This document shows, in pieces, positions 50,775 through 59,080 of a stretch of 64,000 bases of DNA. The translations under genes and the position numbers were made by a program. Source of the stretch: JAICJR01 sp036494715. Its GTDB lineage: Bacteria; Actinomycetota; Thermoleophilia; Solirubrobacterales; Thermoleophilaceae. The notes beneath the pieces were generated by a model, which was not told the DNA's origin, ran no database searches, and worked only from the letters and a program-made list of their open reading frames with translations. How positions within the stretch are numbered: the first letter of the stretch is position 1; every line of letters starts with the position of its first letter. The stretch spans positions 20,827 to 84,826 of the forward strand of contig DASXNY010000150.1 in NCBI GenBank assembly GCA_036494715.1, in the 5' to 3' direction.

Positions 50775-51671
50775 ATGGGCACGCTGAACAAAATTGGTTT
50801 CGTCGGCCTCGGCCACATGGGCGGGAGCATGGCGGGGCGGCTGATGGATGCGGGCTACAGCGTCTCCGGCACCTCCCGCACCAGGGAGCACGCTCAGGCC
50901 TTGATCGACCAGGGGCTCGACTGGCGGGACAGCGCTCGGGAGGTGGCCGAGAGCACCGAGGTGCTGTTCACGTCCCTCCCGGACGACAATGCTCTGGCCG
51001 CCGCCTCCTCCGGACCGGACGGCGTGTTTGCCGGCCTGTCGGCCGAGACGGTGTGGGTGGACGTCAGCACGGTGAGCCCGGTCGTGGCCCGCGGCACGGC
51101 CCGGCGCGTGCAAGCGCGCGGGGCCGCGATGCTCGCGGCGCCCGTGTCGGGCAGCGTCCCCCAAGCGCAATCCGGCGCACTCACGATCATGGTCGGCGGG
51201 GACCGGCAGGCGTTCGCCAGGGTCGAGCCGATTCTGCGGGTGCTCGGGACGGTTCGCCACGTTGGCGACAACGACCAGGCCCTCGTGCTGAAGCTCGCCA
51301 TAAACGACAGCCTGGGCGTGCAGATGCTGGCCTTCGCCGAGGGCTTCCTGCTCGCCTTGCGCTCCGGAATCGACAGCGAGACCGCGCTCGAAGTGATGAC
51401 GAGCAGCGCGATCGCGTCGCCGATGCTGAAGGCGCGCGCGCCGCTCATGCTCGAGCCCCGGGACGATGCCTGGTTCGACATCGACTTCATGCAGAAGGAC
51501 CTGGAGCTCGCGCTCGAGACGGGGCGGCAGCTTCAGGTGCCGCTGCCCAGCGCGGGGCGCGCAGACGAGGTGCTCAGCGTCGGGCAGGAACTCGGCTACG
51601 GGCGGCGCGACATTTCCGGTCTGTTTCAGGTGCTCTGCCACATGGCCGCGGAACAGGGAATGGCGGCGTGA
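50775..51671 (+). CDS. NAD(P)-binding beta-hydroxyacid dehydrogenase (3-hydroxyisobutyrate dehydrogenase family)
   Basis: A 298-residue dehydrogenase. It has the N-terminal Rossmann motif IGFVGLGHMGGSMAGRLMDA, the substrate segment PVSGSVPQAQSGALTIMVGG, and the catalytic Lys in LVLKLAINDSLGVQMLAFAE. The helical C-terminal dimerisation domain is complete. It oxidises beta-hydroxyacids or reduces the corresponding semialdehydes; the exact substrate is unknown. The ATG lies one base after the AKR stop, and the next gene is a lactate/malate-type dehydrogenase after 40 bp. Confidence 0.92.
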   Translation: MGTLNKIGFVGLGHMGGSMAGRLMDAGYSVSGTSRTREHAQALIDQGLDWRDSAREVAESTEVLFTSLPDDNALAAASSGPDGVFAGLSAETVWVDVSTVSPVVARGTARRVQARGAAMLAAPVSGSVPQAQSGALTIMVGGDRQAFARVEPILRVLGTVRHVGDNDQALVLKLAINDSLGVQMLAFAEGFLLALRSGIDSETALEVMTSSAIASPMLKARAPLMLEPRDDAWFDIDFMQKDLELALETGRQLQVPLPSAGRADEVLSVGQELGYGRRDISGLFQVLCHMAAEQGMAA

Positions 51672-51711
51672 TGGCTCGGCCGCTCGCGAGCGCACGGCCA
51701 AGCTGGGCACC

Positions 51712-52659
51712 ATGAGCAAGGTCGGAGTAGTCGGAGTTGGGGGCGTGGGCCAGGCGTGCGCCTTCGCGCTCGTCCTGCGTGGCTCGGCACGCGAGATCGT
51801 GTTGGTCGATCGCACGCCCGAGCGCGCCACCGGCGTGGCCACCGACATGCGCTACGGCCTGCCTCTGTCGCCGACTCTCGCCATCGACTCCGGTGATTGG
51901 CGCGACCTCGCCGGCGCAGACGTGGTGCTGATCTGCGCCGGCGTGAACGAGAAGGGCGGCGGCGCAACGGACCGCAACGACCGCAGCGGCCGGCTCCGCC
52001 TGCTCGAGACGAACGCCGAGGTCTACCGGGACGTCGTCCCGCGCATCGTCCAGGCGGCGCCCGGCGCTGTGCTGATCGCGGTCACGGATCCGCCCGATCC
52101 ACTGGCGGACCTCACCCGCGCGCTCGCCGGTCACGACCGCGTGCTCAGCACCGGCACGACCATCGACACGCTGCGCTTGCGTACACACGTCGCGGCGGAG
52201 CTGGGCGTTCATCCGTCCGCGGTGGATGGGCTCGTCGTCGGCGAGCATGGCACCACCGAGGTGATGCTCTGGTCGTCGGTGAGGGTCGGGAGCACGCCGC
52301 TTGGTGAGGCGCTCGGCGAGCAGCGGTCGATTGCCGACTTGAAGCAGCGGATCGAGCGCGAGGTCCGCTTCGCCAACATCACGATCATCGAGGGCAACGG
52401 CGCAAGCCAGTTCGGCATCGGTGTCGCCTGCGCGCGGATCACTGAAGCGGTCGTGCGAGATGAGCGCGCCGTGATGCCGGTGGCCGCGTACCGCGAGCGC
52501 TACGGGGTGACCATCGCGCTGCCCACGATCGTCGGGCGCCAGGGCGCGCGCGGCGAGTTCGAGCCCAGTATGTCCGAGGACGAGCGGCGCGCCTTCGAGC
52601 ACAGCGTCACCACCCTGCACGAGGCCGCGGGCGGCATCGGCCTGCCGCTAACCGCCTGA
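51712..52659 (+). CDS. L-lactate/malate dehydrogenase family protein
   Basis: A 315-residue NAD-dependent 2-hydroxyacid dehydrogenase from ATG 51712. The Rossmann fold is VGVVGVGGVGQACAFALVLR with acidic VLVDRTPERA; the catalytic His is in VVGEHGTTEVMLW. The substrate/dimer segment usually TNPVD reads TDPPDPLADL. The Arg-rich loop (DRNDRSGRLRLLE) is changed from the canonical form. These changes suggest a substrate other than lactate or malate. The gene ends with 12 bases overlapping the convergent kinase gene. Confidence 0.88.
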   Translation: MSKVGVVGVGGVGQACAFALVLRGSAREIVLVDRTPERATGVATDMRYGLPLSPTLAIDSGDWRDLAGADVVLICAGVNEKGGGATDRNDRSGRLRLLETNAEVYRDVVPRIVQAAPGAVLIAVTDPPDPLADLTRALAGHDRVLSTGTTIDTLRLRTHVAAELGVHPSAVDGLVVGEHGTTEVMLWSSVRVGSTPLGEALGEQRSIADLKQRIEREVRFANITIIEGNGASQFGIGVACARITEAVVRDERAVMPVAAYRERYGVTIALPTIVGRQGARGEFEPSMSEDERRAFEHSVTTLHEAAGGIGLPLTA

Positions 52660-55650
52660 CAGGGGCAGCCTCGCTACAAGCACGGTGCCGGCGCCGGTCG
52701 GACTCTCGATCGTCACGCGCCCTCCGAGCGCGGTCACCCGGTCGTTCATCCCGACGAGGCCGTGACCCGTGTCGTCGGCGCCGCCGACTCCGTCGTCGCG
52801 CACTTCTACGTAGAGGCTGCCGTCGCGCACGGAGGCTTTGACCTCCGCCGACTCGGCGTGCGAATGCTTCACCACGTTGGTAAGGGCCTCGGCCACGACA
52901 AAGTACGCGCTCGCTTCGATGTCCGCCGGGAAGCGGTCGTCCGGGATGTCGACCCTCACCGGGAGGTCGAGCCGCTGCACGACGGTGTCGACTCCCGCCC
53001 GTAGGCCGCCGCGGGTCAGTACCGACGGGAGGATCCCGTGCGCGAGTTCGCGCAGCTCCGCGTTGCCTCGCTCGGCATGCTCGAGCGCCTCGTCCACCAG
53101 CGCGTCCGTCTTTCCGTCTCCCTCGTGCAGCGCCCGTTGAGCCAGCTTGAGGGTGACGATCGCGTGCACCAGCCGCTGCTGTGCGCCGTCGTGGAGATCC
53201 CTCACCACCTGACGACGAGCGTGGTCCGCCTCGGTGACCAGGCGCGCTCGCGACGCCATGAGCTGCTCGCGGCTGTCGGCGTTGGCGATGGCGGTGTCGA
53301 GCAGCTGGGCGAACTGAACCATGCGCTGCTCCGTATCGGCCGGGGGCGACGTAGCAGTCTTCCAGCTGGCAGTGATCAAGCCCCACAACCTGCCGTCCAC
53401 GACGATCGGAGCGGAGACGCTGCAGCGCAGACCCGTGTCGCGGGCAAGTTCGGCGATGGCACCCTCGACGCCGTCGTAGTTGTCCATCCGCGCCGGCCGC
53501 CCGGTGCGCCGGACCACGGCCGTGACGCTCTCTCCCGCTGTGCTCACCCGCGAGCCCACCGGCGTTCGCCCCACATCGAGTCCGCGGTGTGCGAGCACCG
53601 TCATCTCGTCGGCGGACTCGAATCGGTTCAGCGCGACCTGATCAGCGTCGAGGAGCGCCTGCATCTCCCCGGCCACGGCGTCGAGGACGGCCGAGGGCGG
53701 AGCGCCCTCCGCCACCAGCGTCGCCACCCGACTCAGCGCGGCCTCCTGTTTGGCGAGCCGCTCCACCTCCGTTCGCGCGTCGGCGTTGGCGATCGCCGTG
53801 GCCACCAGCTCGGCGAACCGCGCAATGTGACTCTCGACGTCCGGCGCGAACGCGTCCTGCACGTAGCGCGCGGCGCCGACAGCGCCCCAGATCTCCCCTC
53901 GCACCAGGATCGGGCAACCCACCGCCGAGCGGATGCCCAACGCGTGACCGTGCTCGGCGATGGCGCCGGTCGCGTGAGCGTAACCGCGAACTCGGAACGG
54001 TCGTCCTTCGCGAAGCACGGTTGCCACCACGCCATTGCCATCCACGGGCATCCGGTTTCCGACCCCAACGGCCGAGGAGAGGCGCTCTCCCCACACGGCG
54101 ACCATCGTCGCGGTTCCGTCGTGGTCGTCGCGCCAGAGTGAACAGTCGACGTCGCCGAGCACGTTGGCCAGTTGCTCGACGACCTTCTCGAAGACGTCCG
54201 CCGGCGGCGCCTCCCTTGCCACGAGAGTAGCCACTCGCCGCAGCGCAGCCTGCTGTTCGGCGAGGCGCTCCACCTCGCCGCGGGTCTCGGTGTTGGAGAT
54301 GGCGGTGGCCAGTAACTCCGTGAACTGGCTGAGGCGCGACTCGGTATCGGCGGGCAACTGCTCGTCGCGATCCGTGGCCGCGACCATCGCCCCCCACAGC
54401 CTGCCTTCCACCCATATCGGCGTACCGACGACACTGTGAAGTCCGGAAGCACGTGCCGTCTCCGCAATTGCGCCGCTCGCGTGCTCGTAACCGTCTATGC
54501 GCGCGGAGGAGCCGCTGCGGAAGATCAGCGAGGTGACGTTCTCGCCTGCCAGCGGATAACTGTCACCGGTCGCGAATGCCTTGACCGCCCCCGAGCTGGC
54601 GACCACGACCGCGGATTCGTCGCCGTCGTAGCGCAGCATCCGCATCTCCTCCGCGCCCAGCAGCCCCGCGAGCTCCTTCGCGATCGCATTGAAGATCTCC
54701 GCCTGTGGGGCTTCGCGCGCCACCAGCGTCGCCACGCGCCGCAGCGCCGCCTGCTCGTCGGCAAGCGCTTTCGCCTCGGCGCGCGCCTCCGCGTTCGCGA
54801 CCGCGGTTCCCACGAGGTCGGTGAACTGGGCCATCCGCTCCTCGGTGGACGACGGCAGCGGCACGGGCCGTCTCGAGTGGATTGCCAGAGCGCCCCACAG
54901 CCGACCCTGCACCACGATGGGCGTGCCCACCGAGCAACGTATGCCCAGCTGCCTGATGAACTCCGCAATCGGGCCGGGGACGTCCGACCAGTCGTTCCAG
55001 CGCGCGGCGCGCCTGGTCTCGGCGATCGTCGTCGCGGGATCGCCCTCCTGCATCTCCCAGCGTTCGGGGACGGGCGGGTGCTCCCCGTCTGCGGCCCAGG
55101 TCGCGACGGTGAAGACGCCGTTGTCCTCAAAGCGCGCCATCGCCGAGAAATCCGCACGGAGAAGCGTGCCGACCTCGCGTGCGACAGCGCCGAACAGCTC
55201 GGTCCACGGGGCGTCTTCGGCCACCAGCATCGCCACGCGCCGGAGCGCGGCCTGTTCGTCGGCGAGGCGTCCGCGCTCTCGCTCCGAGACTTCCGCGCGC
55301 CGCTGCGCCTGGGCTCCGATGACACCGATCAGAACCCCCAGCGCGATGTAGATGAACACCACGAGCCAGTTCTGCCAGTGGCCGGCACCGAACTCGCGCG
55401 TGGGAGGGATGTAGAAGGAGTCGAAGCCGACCCCACCTGCGATCGCGAGAGGCACGGCATAAAGGGGCCCTCGCCGGCGGGCGGCCAACCCGACCACATA
55501 CACGTAGGCGCACCCCAGCAGCACGATCGGGATGACGTCACCCCGGATCGGAATTGCGGCCGTAAGGAGAAAGAAGCCGACGCTGGCCAAGAAGGCGCTG
55601 GACGCCTCGATCGCCGGCTGGAAGCTGAAACCTCGCTTCCGTGCCTCCAT
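52648..55650 (-). CDS. Multi-GAF sensor histidine kinase with DUF4118-type membrane domain
   Basis: A 1000-residue kinase. The N-terminal 110 residues are a KdpD-like DUF4118 four-helix membrane module (FFLLTAAIPIRGDVIPIVLL and IYIALGVLIGVIGAQAQRRA). Four GAF domains follow in tandem (about 135-290, 305-460, 475-635 and 650-805), each linked by a coiled coil with (R/K)xLADEQAALRRVA. Then come HisKA_3 with H820 (RRQVVRDLHDGAQQRL) and an HATPase domain (EALTNVVKHSH, DDGVGG). No response regulator is adjacent. Four sensors in one chain suggest integration of several signals, perhaps light, redox and small ligands. Confidence 0.92.
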   Translation of the reverse strand: MEARKRGFSFQPAIEASSAFLASVGFFLLTAAIPIRGDVIPIVLLGCAYVYVVGLAARRRGPLYAVPLAIAGGVGFDSFYIPPTREFGAGHWQNWLVVFIYIALGVLIGVIGAQAQRRAEVSERERGRLADEQAALRRVAMLVAEDAPWTELFGAVAREVGTLLRADFSAMARFEDNGVFTVATWAADGEHPPVPERWEMQEGDPATTIAETRRAARWNDWSDVPGPIAEFIRQLGIRCSVGTPIVVQGRLWGALAIHSRRPVPLPSSTEERMAQFTDLVGTAVANAEARAEAKALADEQAALRRVATLVAREAPQAEIFNAIAKELAGLLGAEEMRMLRYDGDESAVVVASSGAVKAFATGDSYPLAGENVTSLIFRSGSSARIDGYEHASGAIAETARASGLHSVVGTPIWVEGRLWGAMVAATDRDEQLPADTESRLSQFTELLATAISNTETRGEVERLAEQQAALRRVATLVAREAPPADVFEKVVEQLANVLGDVDCSLWRDDHDGTATMVAVWGERLSSAVGVGNRMPVDGNGVVATVLREGRPFRVRGYAHATGAIAEHGHALGIRSAVGCPILVRGEIWGAVGAARYVQDAFAPDVESHIARFAELVATAIANADARTEVERLAKQEAALSRVATLVAEGAPPSAVLDAVAGEMQALLDADQVALNRFESADEMTVLAHRGLDVGRTPVGSRVSTAGESVTAVVRRTGRPARMDNYDGVEGAIAELARDTGLRCSVSAPIVVDGRLWGLITASWKTATSPPADTEQRMVQFAQLLDTAIANADSREQLMASRARLVTEADHARRQVVRDLHDGAQQRLVHAIVTLKLAQRALHEGDGKTDALVDEALEHAERGNAELRELAHGILPSVLTRGGLRAGVDTVVQRLDLPVRVDIPDDRFPADIEASAYFVVAEALTNVVKHSHAESAEVKASVRDGSLYVEVRDDGVGGADDTGHGLVGMNDRVTALGGRVTIESPTGAGTVLVARLPLSGG

Positions 55651-55932
55651 ATCGGGAAAGCTAAACGTGCCCGGCCGTCATTTCTACCCGCAGGGAACTC
55701 GTTAGTCGTGGCCGCGGACCGCGTCCAGGACGAGTCCGTAGCTGGCGCATCCTCCGCGAGTGCTGCTGCCAGCTGTGCCGACCGGCCACGAACCTTGACC
55801 CGCAGGTGTGAGCCGGCGAACGCCGCGGCTAGCGCTGCGAGCGTGGCGATACCTGCTCCCTGCCAGCCGCCCAGGTCGCGAGCTCCGGTGCTCGAGAAGG
55901 GCATCGCGGCAATCTTGGCCTGGCGGCGCTGC
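55651..55932. other. 282-bp gap without a supportable gene
   Basis: A minus-strand frame reads GAGIATLAALAAAFAGSHLR in a possible membrane segment, but it lacks a Shine-Dalgarno and a family match. I see no clear gene, repeat or hairpin. It could hold the promoter of the multi-GAF kinase gene. Confidence 0.4.
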
Positions 55933-56097
55933 TCACCGAGCGGGAACCGCCCGGACCGGATTCGCCGACCTCGAGCCGGATACCGTCAGGGCGAGCGCGA
56001 CGATCACCCCGGCGATCGCGAGTCCCCCGACGAGGAACCAGATCAAGCGCCGCGAGCCCAGTGGGGCAAGCGGGTGGTGGGACATGGGAGTGGACAT
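55933..56097 (-). CDS. Small single-helix membrane protein, 54 residues
   Basis: ATG 56097 has AGGAGG six bases upstream. The product starts MSTPMSHHPLAPLGSRRLIW and has one membrane helix (FLVGGLAIAGVIVALALTVS), then a short basic/Ser tail. The frame stays open upstream to TTG 56268 (111 residues) but without a ribosome site, so I prefer the short form. No family is recognised. Confidence 0.5.
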   Translation of the reverse strand: MSTPMSHHPLAPLGSRRLIWFLVGGLAIAGVIVALALTVSGSRSANPVRAVPAR

Positions 56098-56229
56098 GAG
56101 CGGCCTCCTGATGGCGGCGGACGCGCTGGCCCGCAGCGGGTGGAATTCGGCAGTGGGTCCACCATGCGCCACCCTCCTTGCGGCCCGCTTTCGGGCGGCT
56201 AACAGCGCTTCCTCCGGCACCGGCTTGAT

Positions 56230-56262
56230 GCCCTGGTCAGGCGACGGGGAAGAGACCAGGGC
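56230..56262. other. 9-bp perfect stem hairpin in intergenic region
   Basis: GCCCTGGTC (230-238) and GACCAGGGC (254-262) are reverse complements around a 15-base loop. It lies between the small membrane gene (minus, start 56097) and the muconolactone-isomerase-like gene (plus, start 56351), so it may be a regulatory hairpin or attenuator for either. The rest of 56098-56350 shows nothing I recognise. Confidence 0.35.
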
Positions 56263-56350
56263 GTTCAACGGGCGCGACCAACTCCCGGAGAGACCAACCT
56301 CATAGCTCGTAACTCAACATCCGCGACGGCGGGGCCCTTTGGAGGACGTC

Positions 56351-56650
56351 ATGGAGTTCCTGGTCGAGTTCGATGTCAATGTTCCGGACGGAACCCCGGA
56401 GTCGGAGGTCGCTGACCGCCAGACCGCCGAGGCCTCCGCCGCGGCGAAGCTGGCTGACGATGGACATCTGCTCCGCGCATGGAAGCCGCCGCTCGAGCCC
56501 GATGAGTGGAGAGTCCTCAGCCTCTACCGCGCCGAGAGCGAATCGGAGCTGCACAGTCTGCTTCGGGCTCTACCGCTCTATGACTGGATGGACATCACGG
56601 TCACCCCGCTCGCGCCGCATCCGAACGATCCGGGGGCGGTCGCTCGATGA
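56351..56650 (+). CDS. Muconolactone delta-isomerase family protein
   Basis: A 99-residue protein from ATG 56351, with GGAGG six bases upstream; an in-frame TTG lies at 56339. It matches the muconolactone isomerase (MIase) fold: MEFLVEFDVNVPDGTPESEV, the AKLADDGHLLRAWKPP turn, then WRVLSLYRAESESELHSLLR and LPLYDWMDITVTPLAPHP. In catabolism MIase acts on muconolactone in the beta-ketoadipate pathway, but no other genes of that pathway are here. It begins a plus-strand operon of seven genes, where it may be a repurposed dimeric isomerase or binding protein. Confidence 0.85.
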   Translation: MEFLVEFDVNVPDGTPESEVADRQTAEASAAAKLADDGHLLRAWKPPLEPDEWRVLSLYRAESESELHSLLRALPLYDWMDITVTPLAPHPNDPGAVAR

Positions 56651-57117
56651 GCCGGCTTCCTGAGCCTCGGCTGACCCTCGTCTACCGCTTGGAAGCCGCG
56701 CTGGGCGAGCCGCTCGACATAGGCGATGTCAGCCAGGGACACCGGCGCATCGTCGCGCAGACCGGCGGCACGTTCACAGGGCCGGAGCTCAACGGCACGC
56801 TGCTGCCCGGCGTGAGCGCCGATTGGCAGACGGTCCTGCCGGACGGCACCGCAATCGGTGACATCCGCTACACGCTCCGGACCGACGACGGCGCTCTGCT
56901 CTACGTGCAATCACGCAGCGTGCGCCACGGCAGCCCTGAGGTCCTCGCGCGACTCGCGCGCGGCGACGAGGTCGACGCAAGCGATTACACGTTCCGTGCC
57001 GCCACGCAAATCGAGACCGCGTCTCGCGACCTCGACTGGCTGAACAAGGGTGTCTTCGTCAGCGTCGGCGCGCGCCGGCCGGGAGGCGTGATCTACGACA
57101 CCTACTTGGTCGCGTGA
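56647..57117 (+). CDS. DUF3237 family protein
   Basis: A 156-residue beta-rich protein: LVYRLEAALGEPLDIGDVSQ and GHRRIVAQTGGTFTGPELNG, then LLPGVSADWQTVLPDGTAIG and DIRYTLRTDDGALLYVQSRS are the DUF3237 blocks. RAATQIETASRDLDWLNKGV closes the barrel. The family is uncharacterised and often sits in aromatic or steroid-type catabolic clusters. It overlaps both neighbours by four bases (ATGA and GTGA), so it is translated with the isomerase-like and SDR genes. Confidence 0.88.
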   Translation: MSRLPEPRLTLVYRLEAALGEPLDIGDVSQGHRRIVAQTGGTFTGPELNGTLLPGVSADWQTVLPDGTAIGDIRYTLRTDDGALLYVQSRSVRHGSPEVLARLARGDEVDASDYTFRAATQIETASRDLDWLNKGVFVSVGARRPGGVIYDTYLVA

Positions 57118-57836
57118 CGCCGCCGGCTTCCGAGCCGCAGAAGGTCGCGATCATCACCGGCGCTTCGCAGGGCATCGGTGCGGGCCTGGTGGTGGCCTAC
57201 CGTGCTGCCGGCTACGCCGTTGTAGGAACGTCGCGATCGATCGGTTCAAGTGATGAGCCCGGCTACCTCACCGTCCAGGGCGATATCACCCAGTCCGACA
57301 CCGCGCAGCGCGTGGTGGACGAGGCGACCCGGCGCTTCGGCCGAATCGACAGTCTCATAAACAACGCGGGCGTCTTCATCAGCAAGCCGTTCGACGAGTA
57401 CACGCCCGACGACTTTGCCGCCATCACCGCCGTAAATCTTTCCGGCTTCTTCCACATCACCCAGCGCGCGGTTCGTACGATGCTCCGCCAGGGCACCGGG
57501 CACATCGTCAATATCAGCAGCAGCCTGGTTGACCACGCCAACAGTCACGCGGTCGCGGCGCTGGCCTCACTCACAAAGGGCGGACTTGCCGCCGTCACCC
57601 GCTCGCTGGCGATCGAGTATGCGTCTCGAGGACTCCGAGTCAACGCGGTCGCGCTGGGCGTCATCAAAACGCCGGTGTACGGCCCCGAGTCCTACGAGGA
57701 GAGCGCAGCGCTGCATCCCATCGGCCGGGTCGGCGAGATCAGCGACGTCGTCGACGGGATCCTCTATCTCGAACGTGCCCCGTTCGTCACTGGCGAGATC
57801 CTGCACATCGACGGTGGTCAAGCCGCGGGACACTGA
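57114..57836 (+). CDS. SDR family oxidoreductase lacking the catalytic Tyr
   Basis: A 240-residue short-chain dehydrogenase-like protein starting at GTG. Cofactor motif TGASQGIGAGL (15-25), NNAGVFIS (83-90) and the C-terminal PFVTGEILHIDGG are normal. The YxxxK active site reads ALASLTKGG, with Ala151 where the Tyr should be and Lys155 kept. That loss would remove classical SDR chemistry. Some natural SDR subfamilies share this LASLTKGG form, so it may be a binding protein or use a different acid. It is translated with DUF3237. Confidence 0.88.
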   Translation: MTPPASEPQKVAIITGASQGIGAGLVVAYRAAGYAVVGTSRSIGSSDEPGYLTVQGDITQSDTAQRVVDEATRRFGRIDSLINNAGVFISKPFDEYTPDDFAAITAVNLSGFFHITQRAVRTMLRQGTGHIVNISSSLVDHANSHAVAALASLTKGGLAAVTRSLAIEYASRGLRVNAVALGVIKTPVYGPESYEESAALHPIGRVGEISDVVDGILYLERAPFVTGEILHIDGGQAAGH

Positions 57837-57885
57837 GAGGGGTCCACCGGTGCAACCGGCGGCTCCCCGTACGATGGTGGTGCTA

Positions 57886-58305
57886 ATGACCAGCTCGGCG
57901 ACCGTACTCGTCAGTCGCCGCGAGGCGTTCAACGCGGCGCATCAGCTATCCGATCCGCGCCTGTCCGATGAGGAGAACCGACAGCTGTTCGGGAAGTGCG
58001 CGAATCTCCACGGGCACAACTACGTGCTCGAGGTGGTGGTCGCCGGCCACGTCGATCAGCGCACGGGCTACGTCTTCGACCTCAAGCAGCTCTCGGACGT
58101 CATCTGCCGGCGCGTGATCCAGGACGTCGACCACTGCAACCTCAACACGGATGTTCCGTGGTTGGAAGGGCATATCCCGACGGCCGAGAACCTCGCCGCC
58201 ATCTTCTGGGAGCGGATCCGCTCGGAGCTTCCCGACGGAATGCTGCGGTCGGTGCGGCTGTGGGAGACCGACAAGAACTGGGCCGAGGTCGGTGCCGGTA
58301 TCTGA
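57886..58305 (+). CDS. 6-pyruvoyl-tetrahydropterin synthase/QueD family enzyme
   Basis: A 139-residue PTPS-fold protein. Zinc ligands are His19 (AFNAAHQL), His42 and His44 (LHGHNYVLEV), and the catalytic Cys38 is in FGKCANLHGH, giving the CxxxHGH spacing of QueD rather than the longer eukaryotic PTPS spacing. GYVFDLKQLSDVI, DHCNLN and PTAENLAAIFWERI are family blocks; Glu126 is in RLWETDKNW. It would turn dihydroneopterin triphosphate into a tetrahydropterin. ATG 57886 is chosen; ATG 57874 is also possible. FolE, QueE and QueC are not in the window. The next gene overlaps it by 14 bases. Confidence 0.92.
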   Translation: MTSSATVLVSRREAFNAAHQLSDPRLSDEENRQLFGKCANLHGHNYVLEVVVAGHVDQRTGYVFDLKQLSDVICRRVIQDVDHCNLNTDVPWLEGHIPTAENLAAIFWERIRSELPDGMLRSVRLWETDKNWAEVGAGI

Positions 58306-59080
58306 TACGCAACGCCGACCTCGTTTTGAGCTGGCGCGGCGCTACTCCGCGGCCGACGTCGAAGTGCTCAGCGAAGACGAGGCGAAGCGCTTTGCGCCGG
58401 GCGACACGGCCGACCCGCGATCCGACCCAACCCTCGCCTGGGAACTCCTGTACAGGCTCGAACCGGACCTGTATGAGCGGCTCGTTGCCGCCGAGCGTCT
58501 TCACCCAGGCGTGCTTGCGTGGTTGCCGCGCGACGTGGAACGGATCGTCGAGGTGGCCGCCGGTACCGGCCGGCTGACGCTGGAGCTCGTCGAGCGGGCG
58601 CACGAGCTCGTGGCGATTGAACCCGCCGCGCCGCTGCGCGAGATCCTGACTCAGAAGCTCTCGCGAGCGGATCACGGGCAGCGTGCACGCGTGATACACG
58701 GCTTCTTCGATGACCTGCCCATCGCCGACGACTACGCGAACCTTGTGGTCGCGTGCTCGGCGCTCACGCCCGCCACGGGCCACGGCGGCGAGGCGGGCCT
58801 GGCGGAGATGGAGCGGGTCTGCAGACCCGGTGGCTGCGTCGTCATCGTCTGGCCGAACGAGATCCCGTGGCTTGCCGCCCATGGCTACCGGCATGTGAGC
58901 TTCGACGACGGCGAGCTGTTCGTCGAGTTCGCAAGCCACCAGGAGGCCGCCGAGTTGACAGAGATCTTCTATCCCCGCGGCGGTGACGAGGTCCGGCGCC
59001 ACGGATGGACACGGGTTTCCTATGACGTGCTGGGCGTCAACCCGCCGCGGGACCTCGCGTACAAGCTGATCGCCCGATGA
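58292..59080 (+). CDS. Class I SAM-dependent methyltransferase
   Basis: A 262-residue protein from GTG 58292. The SAM motif is RIVEVAAGTGRLTLELVE, with acidic VAIEPAAPLREIL, then GFFDDLPIADDYANLVVACS and the methyltransferase_11-type ERVCRPGGCVVIVWPN. The N-terminal part (RRYSAADVEVLSEDEAKRFA) is an added cap that may shape the substrate pocket. It overlaps the PTPS gene and also the GT4 gene (ATGA). Methylation of a pterin or its sugar is a plausible job, but this is inferred from context. Confidence 0.88.
   Translation: MPVSDTQRRPRFELARRYSAADVEVLSEDEAKRFAPGDTADPRSDPTLAWELLYRLEPDLYERLVAAERLHPGVLAWLPRDVERIVEVAAGTGRLTLELVERAHELVAIEPAAPLREILTQKLSRADHGQRARVIHGFFDDLPIADDYANLVVACSALTPATGHGGEAGLAEMERVCRPGGCVVIVWPNEIPWLAAHGYRHVSFDDGELFVEFASHQEAAELTEIFYPRGGDEVRRHGWTRVSYDVLGVNPPRDLAYKLIAR

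Noticed and set aside
57886..58305. Queuosine biosynthesis assignment for the PTPS-fold gene
   Set aside because: The motif spacing fits QueD, but no QueE, QueC, QueF or FolE gene is in the window and the neighbours are SDR, methyltransferase and glycosyltransferase genes.
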